Positions 14,501-26,400 of a stretch of 64,000 bases of DNA are shown here, in pieces (position 1 is the first letter of the stretch; every line of letters begins with the position of its first letter). The stretch lies in NCBI GenBank assembly GCA_916700875.1, contig CAKAKS010000066.1, forward strand, positions 7,102,243 through 7,166,242. Direction: 5' to 3'. Both the position numbers and the translations under genes were made by a program. Source of the stretch: Sebastes aleutianus. Its lineage: Eukaryota; Chordata; Actinopteri; Perciformes; Sebastidae. Under the pieces are notes generated by a model, which did no database searches, was not told the origin of the DNA, and worked only from the letters and a program-made list of their open reading frames with translations.

Positions 14501-15718
14501 ACATCTGTTCTCAGACCTTATTTAATCCCAACAAAACTGTGGTGAAGATGTTCCTGGTGACCTACAACTTCGGCGACATGCCCGTTAATCACATGACCTT
14601 CCTGCGCCACCGGATCTTCTTGATGCCCGTCGAGGAGGGGGTCGAGGGTAAAGGCGAGGCGTCTCCAGGGGGCGTAGTCGTAGACAGGAAGAAGATTCTC
14701 TGCTACCTGATACATCTCAGGTATGAGTGAGGTTTCAGCCGTTTGCATTACTTTTTAGACCTGATGTTTTTTTAACACTTGACTTTAAACTCTGCTTTAC
14801 TAGCCTGTGTCGTGATGTCTGGAAAAGTATCATTAGATTACAATAATAACTTGAAAAGCTTAATTGAAATATCCTTAATAAGCAAGATTGGAACACAGAG
14901 GAACTACAGTATAGTGTCTATTTAAAATAATATTATATTGTTATTAGGGCTGTCAATCGTTTAAAATATTTAATCGCGATTAATCGCAAATTAATTGCAC
15001 ATTTTTATCTGTTCAAAATGTACCTTAAAGGGAGATTTGTTGAGTATTTAATACTCTTATCAACATGGGAGTAGGCAAATATGCCTTTTTTATGCAAATG
15101 TATGTATATATTTATTATTGGAAATCAATTAACAACACAAAACAATGACAAATATTGTCCAGAAACCCTCACAGGTACTGCATTTAGCATAACAAATATG
15201 CTCAAATCATAACATGGCAAACTCAAGCCCAAGCAACAACAGCTGTCAGTGTGTCAGTGTGCTGACTTGACTATGACTTGCCCCAAACTGCATGTGATTA
15301 TCATAAAGTGGGCATGTCTTTAAAGGGGAGATTCGTGTGTATCCATAGAACCCATTTTCATTCACATATCTTAAGGTCAGAGGTCAAGGGACCCTTTTGA
15401 AAATGGCCATGCCAGTTTTTCCTTGTGAAAATTTAGCTTAAGTTTGGAGCATAATTTAGAAACTAAAAACTATTCTTGAGCACTCGCAGTAATTTTCCAG
15501 GTTTAAGTAGAGTTAGAAAAAAGCGTTTTTTCTAACACATTCTTTTTGGTTCTGACTTTCACAGATTCCAGAGCTCCAAATCTGGGAAGATCTACTTGCA
15601 CAATGATATCCGGCTGCTATTCTCCCGCAAATCCATCGAAGTGGACACAGGGATCCCTTATGAGCTGAAATCTTTCACCGAGGTGCCAAGAAACCCTAAA
15701 TACTCCCCCCGCGTGTGA
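8571..15718 (+). CDS. atosb: atos homolog protein B (FAM214B)
   Basis: Coding exons are 8571-9758, 11484-11542, 11892-11991, 13080-13238, 14125-14193, 14515-14720 and 15565-15718. Phases are continuous and give 644 aa plus stop. The start MRHIHVELA matches the MRHVQAEL start of mammalian FAM214B, and VYQLSIFS near residue 60 is the conserved N-terminal block. Residues about 80-430 are a low-complexity Ser/Pro-rich linker with basic KKR and KRSR patches that could be nuclear signals. Residues about 437-500 (SRSLLGNFE, then ESILKGRFSPSG) are the DUF4210/Atos block. The C-terminus, about 520-644 (TLFNPNKTVVKMFLV, HMTFLRHR, ending RNPKYSPRV), is the Atos C-terminal domain. The family is linked to transcriptional control (Drosophila Atos); a molecular role in fish is inference. 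The protein is longer than human FAM214B (538 aa as I recall), mainly in the linker. FAM214A is less likely because it is much longer. Confidence 0.93.
14242..14415 (+). mobile_element. truncated TTAA-flanked MITE in atosb intron
   Basis: Starts at TTAA and continues with sequence parallel to the element at 46621-47120 (shared CTTATTTTCAGG-like phrase, then GTATTTTG and TTTCTACTAGAACAT). The right end is missing. It lies in the intron between the exons ending at 14193 and starting at 14515. Confidence 0.6.
14945..15445 (-). mobile_element. hAT-like MITE, copy 3 (inverted) in last atosb intron
   Basis: Begins AGGGCTGTCAATCG, followed by TTAATCGCGATTAATCGC. The body is the reverse complement of the copies at 838 and 6216, including the blocks around CCAGAAACCCTCACAGG and AGGTCAAGGGACCC. 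It lies between the last two coding exons of atosb. The far end has degenerated. Confidence 0.75.
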
Positions 15719-16985
15719 CCCCGGCTTGACCCTCCCCGACGCCAACGCAGCCCCTCCTGTGCTTCCTAAAGAGGAGGGAGGGAAACAGACAGACTGCTAG
15801 AATGATGGACACAAAACTTGATGAGACTTGATGAGACACGCCACATGCACACGAGACACACGTGCACATATGATACGGTGTGGGTCGTTGTAAAAGTCCC
15901 CCTTTTATGCAATTATTCTCCATTGAAAGAACAGACAGTCAAAAGAAACTGGTGATAAAAAATGTCACTCAACCAAACACGGCATTCCTTGTATCTTCCA
16001 TTCACTGAATATATGAAAAAATAATAGTCTCAGATCAGTTCAGCATGTATGCAGTCAAAAGCAGGACTTTTACAACGCCTTCATCTGTACAAAAAAGAAT
16101 TGCACAAACACTGACACGCACACCAAAACAGACAAGACTCACGCACAGCACATACTACACACGTCACAGCTGAAACACTTCTGGTGGTGACTCTCTGAGT
16201 TCAGTGTTAACATGCATGCCTTGTGACTTAAACACCTGGATTTTCCTCTAGTGCCGTATCACACTGTCCTTCACTCTGCCTGCAGCTCCAACCGCCTCAT
16301 CGGACCAGTCGTTTCCAAATCATTGGATTTGACAAACAATAAGCACATCCCTGATTGTGGGGTGACGATAATGATTACCCCACCTCCCCCACTTTTCACA
16401 CACACTTCCTGACCAGCAGAGAGGAGATGAGCAGAGACACAAACACTAGTGAAAGGCTGAAATGGAGTCAGCCATCTTGACATGATTTGACCAAACTCAG
16501 GACAGGTGTTGAAGAATAAATTTCTTACCATTTCACCTATCATGGTACAGACCGCTGTGTACACTTCAAGCCAGGAGGGTCATACCATGTCATGAAAAAC
16601 AGGGGAATCCAGTTCATTTTATGTAGCCAGACTGAGGGACACTGTGCTGTTTCTTTTTTTTAATTTTTCTTCTTTTTTTTTTTAGACTCTGTTCGGAGCT
16701 GTCTGATGTTGGAGCAGAAAATGAAAAAAACAAACAAGCTGTAGTATTTTTAATTTATGTTTTCGCAAATGTCTTAATAAGCAATATGCTGCACAAAGTA
16801 GAGTGTGTTTTTCAGCTGGACGAGCTTTCTCTCTGGAGGGGGGAACAGAGAAAGTGGAGGATTGAGAGTGAGGGAAGGAAATGGGAGGAGGGAGGGATGA
16901 TGAGGGAGGGAAGGGTGGTGGGGTATTTAATATGGGGAAAAAGTCTATGTATATTTAAAAGAATAAACTCTGCGACTGGCAAGTA
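15719..16985 (+). promoter_or_regulatory. atosb: atosb 3' UTR with poly(A) signal AATAAA at 16962
   Basis: AATAAA at 16962-16967 is the first canonical signal followed by a GT-rich stretch (TGTCTTTGTTGTTG) downstream of the stop. That implies a 3' UTR of about 1.25 kb. The T-run at about 16654-16683 and the purine-rich block at 16840-16920 are inside it. Confidence 0.55.
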
Positions 16986-17214
16986 ACACCTGTCTTTGTT
17001 GTTGTTTTTGATTGACGAACATTATGGAAATCCTACTTTTTTACCTACACTTCTCATAATGCAATTTGTGTCATAAATTTGAACAAAAAGTCTCAAGCCT
17101 GATGACATCACTATGACGTCATCAGGGTTATTTTCGTCAACTTGACAGATGGAAAACATTATATGACTGTTTTCACAGACTGTGTAGCACTAACCATGAC
17201 AAGTAAACTGAACT

Positions 17215-17521
17215 TTAGGGCTGCAACTAACGATTATTTCTATTGTTGATTAATCTGTCTTTGATTTTCTCGATTAATCAATTAGTTGTTTGGTCTATAA
17301 AATGTAGAAAATGGTGAAAAATCTGTGTTTCTCAAAGCCCAAGATGACGTCCTCAAATGTCTTGTTTTGTCCACAACTCAAAGATATTCAGTTTACTGTC
17401 ATAGAGGAGTAAAGAAACCAGAAAATATTCACATTTAAGAAGCTGGAATCACAGAATTTCTTTCTTTTTTTCCTCAAAAAAATACTCAAACCGATTAATA
17501 GATTCATCTTTGCAGCTCTAC
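17215..17521 (+). mobile_element. MITE with TAGGGCTGCAAC ends
   Basis: The left end is TAGGGCTGCAACTAACGAT and the right end is TTTGCAGCTCTA, an imperfect terminal inverted repeat. The body contains CGATTAATCAATTAGTTG. It matches a common teleost hAT-type MITE pattern and has no coding frame. Confidence 0.65.
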
Positions 17522-20377
17522 TGAACATCATATGTAAAATCGGTGGAAGTGCCCCCTTAAAACTAATCCAGAGTTTTCTTCAGAACAGTTAGTATCTTAG
17601 TCAAAACAATATTCAAGTCAAATAAATACGTATGTGTTAACAGGCTATTCTATTTCCACCCTGACATGAAACAAACCAAAAATATGTGTTCTACTACAAA
17701 ATTTAAGTTCCATCGTGTAACATTTGAGGATTTTCTGCAATGAAAAGCATCATCAATAACAAGATCAGTTCACACACAAAGTAATGTTCCATCACGCTTA
17801 CATAAGTTGCTTATTCACAGTACACCTAGAATGAGCTTTACAAACTGCGTGTGCACGTGTTTTGATAAAAGCAAATTGGAGACATATTGTCAGACCACTA
17901 AGAGAAAGCAGCTGACTAAAAATCACGAAAGGAACCCTGAGATCAGAGATTCAGCTCGATTTCTATTCTTGCAGACTGTTTACAAACCGGCACGAGAGGA
18001 ACCTTTAAGCTATAAAGTGTTTCCTCCCCCGGCTTCTACTGCACCACTGAAACTGCTCTGTGGCCGTGAACAGACAGACTTTGGTTGTTCTGGGCAGTTC
18101 TGCAAAATATTAATGTCAAACTGCATGAACGTCAAGTGCGGCATTGAATCTATCCTCTGTATATATTCCCCAGCTAAAAATACAGAAGAACATCTATATA
18201 TATATATCACACGAACAAAACAGCCAGTCATTCCTGCAATACACTTGCCACAATGTCAGAAGAATTTGCTTAAAGCAAGATAAATAATGGCTTATGGCCT
18301 GATCCTGAACTAATGAGGTAATTTTATAGTTTGTGTAACATCCAAAAAGATAGTTTCAAGGATGTTTTCTACAGACAAAATCACATAAACACAATCTAAT
18401 GAAAACAACTGCAAATACTGCTGCATGTGATTCATATTAGATTGCTTGTCAACTGCTGCACATGTCCGTTATATCCCTGCCTATTACTTTTAACTCATAT
18501 CTTCTGTTCCTCTTTGTTTGACTTAGTAAATAACCATAGACATATCTACACATGTTGCCATTTTTGTGACTGATACACCTGTCGCTGGTCTCTAGATCTC
18601 TGTTAGGTGCTTTGAATGCATGTTTTAAAGCTTACAATGCTTCTAAATGGCATTTAACTTCATTTGACTCACCTGTGTAACAGTGTTTATCATTTAAGAA
18701 TAACCAAGAACCAAAGGGTGGCATCTTTTTAGGAGTATAAAGGTAAAAAATAAATTATGTTACACCAGTACTACCTCAAAGTTGTGTTTCTGCAGTGGCT
18801 TGAAGGGCTCAGATGGTTGTGACTACACTAAACTCTAACCAGAGGAGGGGAGGTGGCTGGATAAAACCAGCAGTCCCTGAGAGACCAGGAGAGCCTGGAC
18901 AGGAATGTAGAGATGAGCCCATGTTGTTAGAGAAGACAATTTTTCACACTTCTTCTTCTTTCCCATCTCTCTCCAAAGCTTTTTTGTTCTTCTTTTCTTT
19001 ATACACATCACATATTATCCAGGCTTAACAGCATTATGGTGAGATGGATCTGTGAGATGAATTACGGCTGATTTGATTGGGCTTGTAGCCACTATTGTCA
19101 CTCAGGTTTTGTGACATGTAATCCCAAATGCTGACTAGGCCCATAGGATTGTCTCAAAGCATTTTGTGACCCCTGGTGGCAGCAGCCATTATTGCAGCTC
19201 CACATTCAGGCCTGAAACAGGGCTGCATGCAGGTTTTTGTTGCACATTTTGCAGTTTAGTTATGGAGAATTTAGCTTCTTTGGAGCTCTGGTAGTCATCT
19301 CATGTTGCTGTGAACACATATCATCCTGCGCTGATTGCAGGATATTCCTGACAGATGTTGCTAATATAGGCCTTCATCCCAATATGACAAACCTTTGCAC
19401 CAATCTCTCCAACTAACATTAACCTTTTGTATGCTCAGTATGGAGGATGGTCTTGATTCATTATCTTCTGGATCATAAACCCAGTGAATCTGCATTGCAT
19501 CATTCTGCGATAATGGCTCTGCAGTGCCTGTCTGCTTCCCTCATTCCCAGACAGTCTGGTGGCTGCAGGGCTACGACCGTTTACTGCTACTACCAGATGA
19601 AATAGTTGTGGCACACATAAATCATTTAAATATCTGAATAATTAGCAAGTCATCAGGCAGGCATCAGGCTCAGGCAGAACTGTGCTGTGTTTGATCTTTG
19701 AAGTGTAAATAATACCATCATATGTCTTTGTCAAGACACTAAAATGTTAATTATGAAAAAATTAGATATTTGCAATGAGAACAGAAAACTTATTCTATTA
19801 CTCAACTGTTTATATTTTAAAAAAATAAAATTTTGCTGTCAAATACTAACATGCATCAGCAGTGTTGCTGATGCATGTTAGTACTTTTCAGTGGTCTAGA
19901 CACAATTTTACAAATGTAGGTGTAATGCTAACATTCATTTGGAGATGAGCTGGTCATTGATTTTCTAAAGAAAACAAAGACAGCTTTTTCTTTTATAAGC
20001 ACATGGCAAGATACGATAATGCAATTATTGCTTTGCTTATTGTTGTTCACACAATGCGGAAAGACTAGTATTAGTAATCTGCATGAAAACAAGTACTTTT
20101 GACCTCTATTGTAAGCAAATTTGTTGCACACATACAGTAAAGAAACTACAATTGTATTAACAGTGGTTCATCTTTAATATTTAAAGCGCTTTAATAAAAA
20201 ATATTCATTATATTTAAATATTTTAATCCTGCGACAAAGATAGAAGACATCATTCACGTTGTTGTTTGGTGATGAGCTTTGTTCACTGATTCTTAAATCC
20301 CCTCAATTAATATCATCCATAAATATTCTCATCATGGCTGAGCTGATCAGAGCTCATTGGCTGAGAGTCCCTATCTT
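17522..20377. other. intergenic region between convergent genes
   Basis: No gene is recognised between the 3' ends of atosb (+) and naaladl1 (-). The longest frame, 17807-18283 (+), has 158 codons but no similarity, no splice context and a composition like noncoding DNA. A perfect hairpin lies at 19844-19883. Confidence 0.55.
19844..19883. repeat. perfect 18-bp inverted repeat (hairpin)
   Basis: The arms 19844-19861 and 19866-19883 (TACTAACATGCATCAGCA and its complement) are identical inverted copies with a 4-nt GTGT loop. No neighbouring element explains it. Confidence 0.85.
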
Positions 20378-20383
20378 TTTATT
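20378..20383 (-). promoter_or_regulatory. naaladl1: candidate naaladl1 poly(A) signal
   Basis: AATAAA on the minus strand, 46 nt downstream of the stop codon. It lies in an A/T-rich run, so it may be fortuitous. It would give a very short 3' UTR. Confidence 0.35.
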
Positions 20384-20428
20384 TTTTTTAAATCCCTGAG
20401 CGAGTGCAGTTCCTCCTCTTTGTCTATA

Positions 20429-23400
20429 TTATATGACGTCAACCAGCGTGTGGGCAGCGCCCTCGATGGCCTGGCTCAGGACTGACAGGTGGTAGTGCAC
20501 TTTGTCCCAGGCGCTGGACTGTCCCAATGACTCAGCGTTGGCAAAGGCGTCAGCCAGACCTGGGAAGGTTGGCTTGCCGGCACTACTTGAGGCCCAGATA
20601 ACATGCCTGTGTGACATACAGGGAAATAAAGAGTGATATAACAATGATAGGCGGCTGAACGGTTAAGTGCTAAGTCACAATGAAGCAGACAATCATGGTC
20701 ATTATCTCCAACATGTCATGACGAGAGGAGTGTAAGAGGACGATTTTTAAAAGAAACTGAGCTTTGGGAACCCTCAACAATGCAGCATGTGTGATAAATG
20801 CAATGGGGTGTATTGTATAGGATGAATGCTTTACAGTTGTCTTTGTAACAGCCATGCTAGCACCACTGTCTAGCTTTCTTTAGGCACAGAGGTTTGAGCA
20901 TGCTCACAATGACGATATACATGCTAATGTTTAGCAGATAATATCTAGAAAACCACGAATGTCAACCTCATGGTGGTGCTAGAGGAAAAGAGACGGGATC
21001 ACCAAAGTCAATCGTCTGGCGAACATTAATGTTTATTCAAAATTTCATGGCAATCTCTCCAATAATGGTTTAAAACATTTCAGTCAAGGCTGTTATGTGT
21101 TCCCTGTGCTGTTGTCCCTTCTCCCCCTCCAGTAGCTCTGCCCAGGTGTGCTGCATTGCTCAACGAGGTGCACCCGGCCTGGGAACGAAGTGTTTCATTA
21201 AAAGCTCCTGTGCCAGCAGCAGAAGGGTTAGGCCTAATCAGTACTAATAGTCTGTATTTTCTTTGTCCCTTTGCACCAAACATGAGGTCATGCTGTCTTT
21301 CTATCATTGTGTGTCATTATACTATAATGTGAGTTTTAATGACCGTATGTTGCAACCAGAATGCCAGCAAAAAAATGGGTAGCCTACATTTGTTGTTTGT
21401 GGTAAAAACATATAGTCCTGCAGAAGCACTTTGTGTTAACCCTCTTGAGTCCGAAGGTTTCACTTAAAACAGTGGCTTTTACCAGGGTAATTAACCAGGC
21501 CTTTACTGGGCCCTCATTCCTCCTACTGTCTTTGTATTATGTACAGTATACCTTGTGGCCATCAAGTACAGTGCCGCATCAGCAAACAACACATGCCAGC
21601 TTCCTTATATTTTGCATGCTTGCATTGCGCTCCCCGGGGCTATTAGACTGACACATCATCATCTTACCTGAATGCATATTTATCTGGGAAGGCCAGAGGG
21701 TTCAGGAAAGCTCGGTCCAGCAGCATGAGCTGGTCGTTGATCCTTCTGACCTTCAGCGGTCTACGAGAAGAGAGGCGGAGAGAAAGGGGGTTGATTCACT
21801 TCTATGTGGACGGCAAAGGAGATTCAATATGTCTGTATTGTTTGTGCTCTTACGTTTCATTTGCCAGGTCTGAACTGTGAATCACCTGGTCCAAATGAGT
21901 CGCTGCACTGCGGAAGCTGGCCACGGCATGTATTAGTGGTTCTGAAACAAGACACAGATCAGGTGTAGCAGCAGCCTCCCGGCAAAGATTTCACCCTCTC
22001 TAATGCTCTGTGACTGCTGGTAGGAGAAACAGATGCTGCTTCTACTGTTTGTTCTGTTCTTAAGTGCAGCCTGAAGACAGTTTTTCTAGTAGTTTCTTGC
22101 AGAGAGCATTTTGTTTAGGTTCCAGTCAGAGACTCTGTCAACTTTAGGTCCAACAATTAGAAGTAATGCAGTAAGTCAAATGATTGTTCCACCCCTTTGT
22201 CTGAACCATAAAACTATAACATACACTGCCCCATTTGAAACACAAAACCCAGATTAAACTCATTTATCTATTTACCCTTTAGTGTACTGCACGTTCCTGC
22301 ATCACTGAAACATCTCTAACTGCTTACCAATGGAGATATTCCTAGTTTGCAGTTGGTTCTGATACAGGGTCACTGTTGTGTTGAGGTAGTCTTCAAGAAT
22401 CTCAGCGTAGTCACTGCAGTTTAATGGCAACACCAGGCTGTCAGCCAATCGGATCAGGATGTTTCCTGCTGTCCTGGCAATGGCCTGGTGACTGACGAAC
22501 CCTGAGAGGAGGAAGTAGTAGAATGAGATGTTATTAACAAAAGAGGAATTGTTGGGAGATGTTTTGCTGTCTTTTTTGTGGTCAAATTTGACAACAGAAG
22601 GTGGAGAAATTGAGTAGAATCTGTTTGGCTTAGAAATACAAGGCTTTTTGTTAAAATGTACCACATTTTCAAATGATATAACATAAAAATAAAGCTTCAT
22701 CTGCAGTACCATTAAAGAAGAAATGCTCACCAGGGTCAATGAACTTTGAAGCGTAGTCAAAGGTGTCGTATGCTGTGTGGTACGCAGGGTAAATCCGAGC
22801 ATTTGTTTTACTCTGTATGAAGACAAATATCCATATGATGGGAGTTACATGACTAAATGAGTCTAATTCTGACTTCTCCTCACACGTGCACACCAAATAA
22901 AAATGTCTTGGGTGACAGCCTGTTACAAACAAGAAGTAAAATGAGACAGCTTAAAGGTAAACAGCAGCAAGATAGCAAAGTGCAACATATTGATCCAGTT
23001 GGCAGGGAGGAGGATTGTGTCTTCAAGCCAATGAATAGTTAAATAAATGATGAAAAATAAAAAACAAGGCTTGTATTTGTGGTCACATCATTGCACCACA
23101 GATTGAAGATAGTTGTTGTGCTTGTTGCTGCTGCCTTCACATATTTCGATGGGGAAATCAAACTGTATTACAGTTGAATAACTTTTGAAATTATAATTGT
23201 CACCATACAAGGTTTCTACAACCTACATACAGCACTCACATTATCATCAGACAAAGATCTATGACAGTACGTCAAAGGCAGCGAGTCTTTCATACCTTGT
23301 CATATGTGTATGAAATGTCCATGGAAGAGATTCCCAGGTGATGGACAAAGGCAGCGTAATCACTCCCTGCTCCTGCCAGGTACCCCACCCTGTCCAAGGA

Positions 23401-26400
23401 AGACGAGAAAACAAGAAGCATCTTTTATTGAGTGCAACACAGATCTGAGATTTCCATGGGGACACATACAGTATACTTTAATATGAACGATGCAAATCTC
23501 ACAATACTATAAACTATTCTGTATTTTCAATGCAATGATTTGTCCAATCTTCAACAAAACAAAAAAAAGCCATGTGGGGTTATCTAACAAGGTACTGCCT
23601 GTAAAATAATTAGAACTGTCATGATAATGCAGACGATAGGCAACAAAAATGTAATATTATATCCCATGCATTCTGTTGTTGCTGAGAATACTTGATCATC
23701 TTCAGCTACACACTTTTAGTGACAGCCCCCTTCATTTGCATTATGAGGCAGAAATGCATAAAGAAATGTAAAAAAAAAACTGTACAGAAATAAATAAGTT
23801 TGGGAAAATAAATAAGGGGTGAAATGCAAAGCGAAAATCGTGCAGAGTTAATTATGTAATTAATTAAATAAATACATAAATACATTTAAAAATAAATATG
23901 AAATAAATAAAAATAAATAAGAAAAAACAAACAAATGCATAAATACATAAATAAATAGAAAATGCATAAATGAATATATAAATAAAAGAGCAAATTAAAA
24001 CTGAAATATCAATTTATGTTAAATTTTTATCAATTAATTAATGGCTACATTTATTTTAAATATTATTTTTGCCACATTAAATGACTATTTATGAGTCATT
24101 TATTTATTAATTAATTTTTTATTTTGGCATGTACCGTCCTCCATATTCTTGGTCTAGATCAACAATGGGCTAAATACCTTGCATACATAGTATTGCAAAA
24201 ATTCAAACAGAAATGAGGGGTGCTTCTCCTGGGATGCAATGCAATATGTGGGAAAGTTAGAGAGGTGGAGCAGTAGTTCATTACTTGGGAATGCGTCCAT
24301 GGGCCGGGCTGGTCCTGTTGGCATACTGGATCCAGTTGTCGTACACAGATGTGGAGTCCAGTCCAGGTGCATCGATCTGGAAAACAAACACACATTCATG
24401 TGACAGGCTCCTTGTGGTGTGTGGACAATAGTTTTGCTCAAGTTCAGATGTTGAAGAGAAACACCTGAACACATACGTCATTTTTTTTAAAGAGCTCACC
24501 TGTTTTGTGGCTTTGAAGATGACGTTCTGTAGTGATGGCATCGCAGAAGCCCTGAATGTGGCATTGGCTGAGGAGTGGAAGATGAATGAGTGTTTTGGAT
24601 TAGCAACACTAATACCTTGTACATTTCCAAGGCACAACACTTGCAGTCTCAGAACACAACTCACAGTTGCAGCCATTGTATGAATCCTTCTTCATGTATT
24701 TCATATTTTGTACCACTAAATAATTCATGTCTGTCAACAAGAACATTCCTACAGACATCAGAAGGCTGAAAAATCAATCATAAATCAATCATAAATCAAT
24801 CTAAATTGTAAATGTCCGAATGTTTTTGAGGAAACTACAATGGCTGCATCTGTCCAGATGAAACCAAGGACTGAGACTAGATATTTTCTTCTTAGCTTCT
24901 TACCAAAAACAGCTATATCCACATTGATGTAAGCAACGGTTCGTTCACTGAGCTTGGTGAAGTATTGCTAAAGAAAAGACAAGATCAAGGTCATATTGCA
25001 AGGTCATATATATGCTTATGAACGCATGAGCATATTGCTGGGTGATATGTCTAATCCTGTGGATAAATCACCTCTGTGTACTCTGCAGACCCAATAAGGC
25101 CGAACTCCTCCGCTCCCCAGCTTCCAAAGATAATGGACCTGCGAGGCCTCCACTTGCCTGCATGGAACAGAGAGGAACAAAGATTAAGTCTTTATCCAGA
25201 ACTATAAACAAAACAAGAAGTCATTCATTCAGCTATGACTGTCCTCACCCTGCTTGACCATCCTGCCCAGCACTCTGGTCAATTCAAGCATGACCGACGT
25301 CCCACTGCTCGGGTCAATGGCGCCATGCACCCAACTGTCCCTGTGGTTCCCATAGATCACATACCTGTCTGTGGACATAAACACACACAGAGTAAAAACA
25401 CAGTAGAGTAATTACAAGCTGAAAATAGATGATATAGAATGACTGATTTGGACTCGGCCTCCAGTCTCACCTGGCTCGACACTCCCTCTGATAACTCCCA
25501 TCACATTGGAGGACTTCTTCACCTCCTCATAGTTGAAGATGTCCAGTCTCACATCACTGGAAAAGAGTTCCCAATTCAGAAGTATGAAGCAACAAGGAAT
25601 GGAGACTAATAGACGTCCCGCTGCTCCAACAGGAGATTGTATTTATTAAAAAAAAATAGACATAAATTTGCTATTTTAAGCATTTAGCTGCGACACTTTA
25701 GTTGCCCTTTAGGTCAACATTAAAGGTCCAGTGTGTAGGATTTAGTGAGATCTAGCAGTGAGGTTGTAGATTGCAACCAACTGAATACCCCTCCGCTCAC
25801 CGCTCCCTTTCCAAGGTCGTTGGAGAACTTACGGTGGCCTTCAGGTAACGTAAAAACACAAAAAGCCCTATATAGAGCTGGTTTCTCCGTTCTGGGCTAC
25901 TGGACCCGCTCCTTACGTAGATATGAACAAAAGTTTCAGGTGATTATACACGAATGAAAACATAGTTATGAATATTATATTCCATTTCTGCTAATAAATC
26001 CCCCTAAATCCTACACACTGGTCCTTTAAGACAAATAAAAATAATCAGACTGAATTGCTATTTCATTTTCACTTCATTCATCATATTATTTATTTGAATT
26101 GCTGAAAGAAATTTGGGCAGCAAGTGAGAGGTGTGGAACCAGGCTGCAACATCAAAATAATGCTTGAAAACAAGAGAAACAACAGATATAACATATGAAG
26201 TAAAAATGAAAGGATTGATTTCTTTTATAATTTAAACAGGTGCATTGCTCAATAATTCTCCCAGATCATTTTTAAATGCAGCTAATGCCTAGCAGTACTA
26301 CCTGTCGTTGAAAAGAGATGTGGGTTTGAACCCCGGACCGCCAAAGTTGTAGGTACAGTTGAACGCTCCCTGCCATATAGCTGGAGCTGCTTCTCCACCT

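Noticed and set aside
17807..18283. 158-codon plus-strand frame in the intergenic region
   Set aside because: No domain, signal or similarity; codon composition resembles noncoding DNA; no flanking splice sites that extend it.
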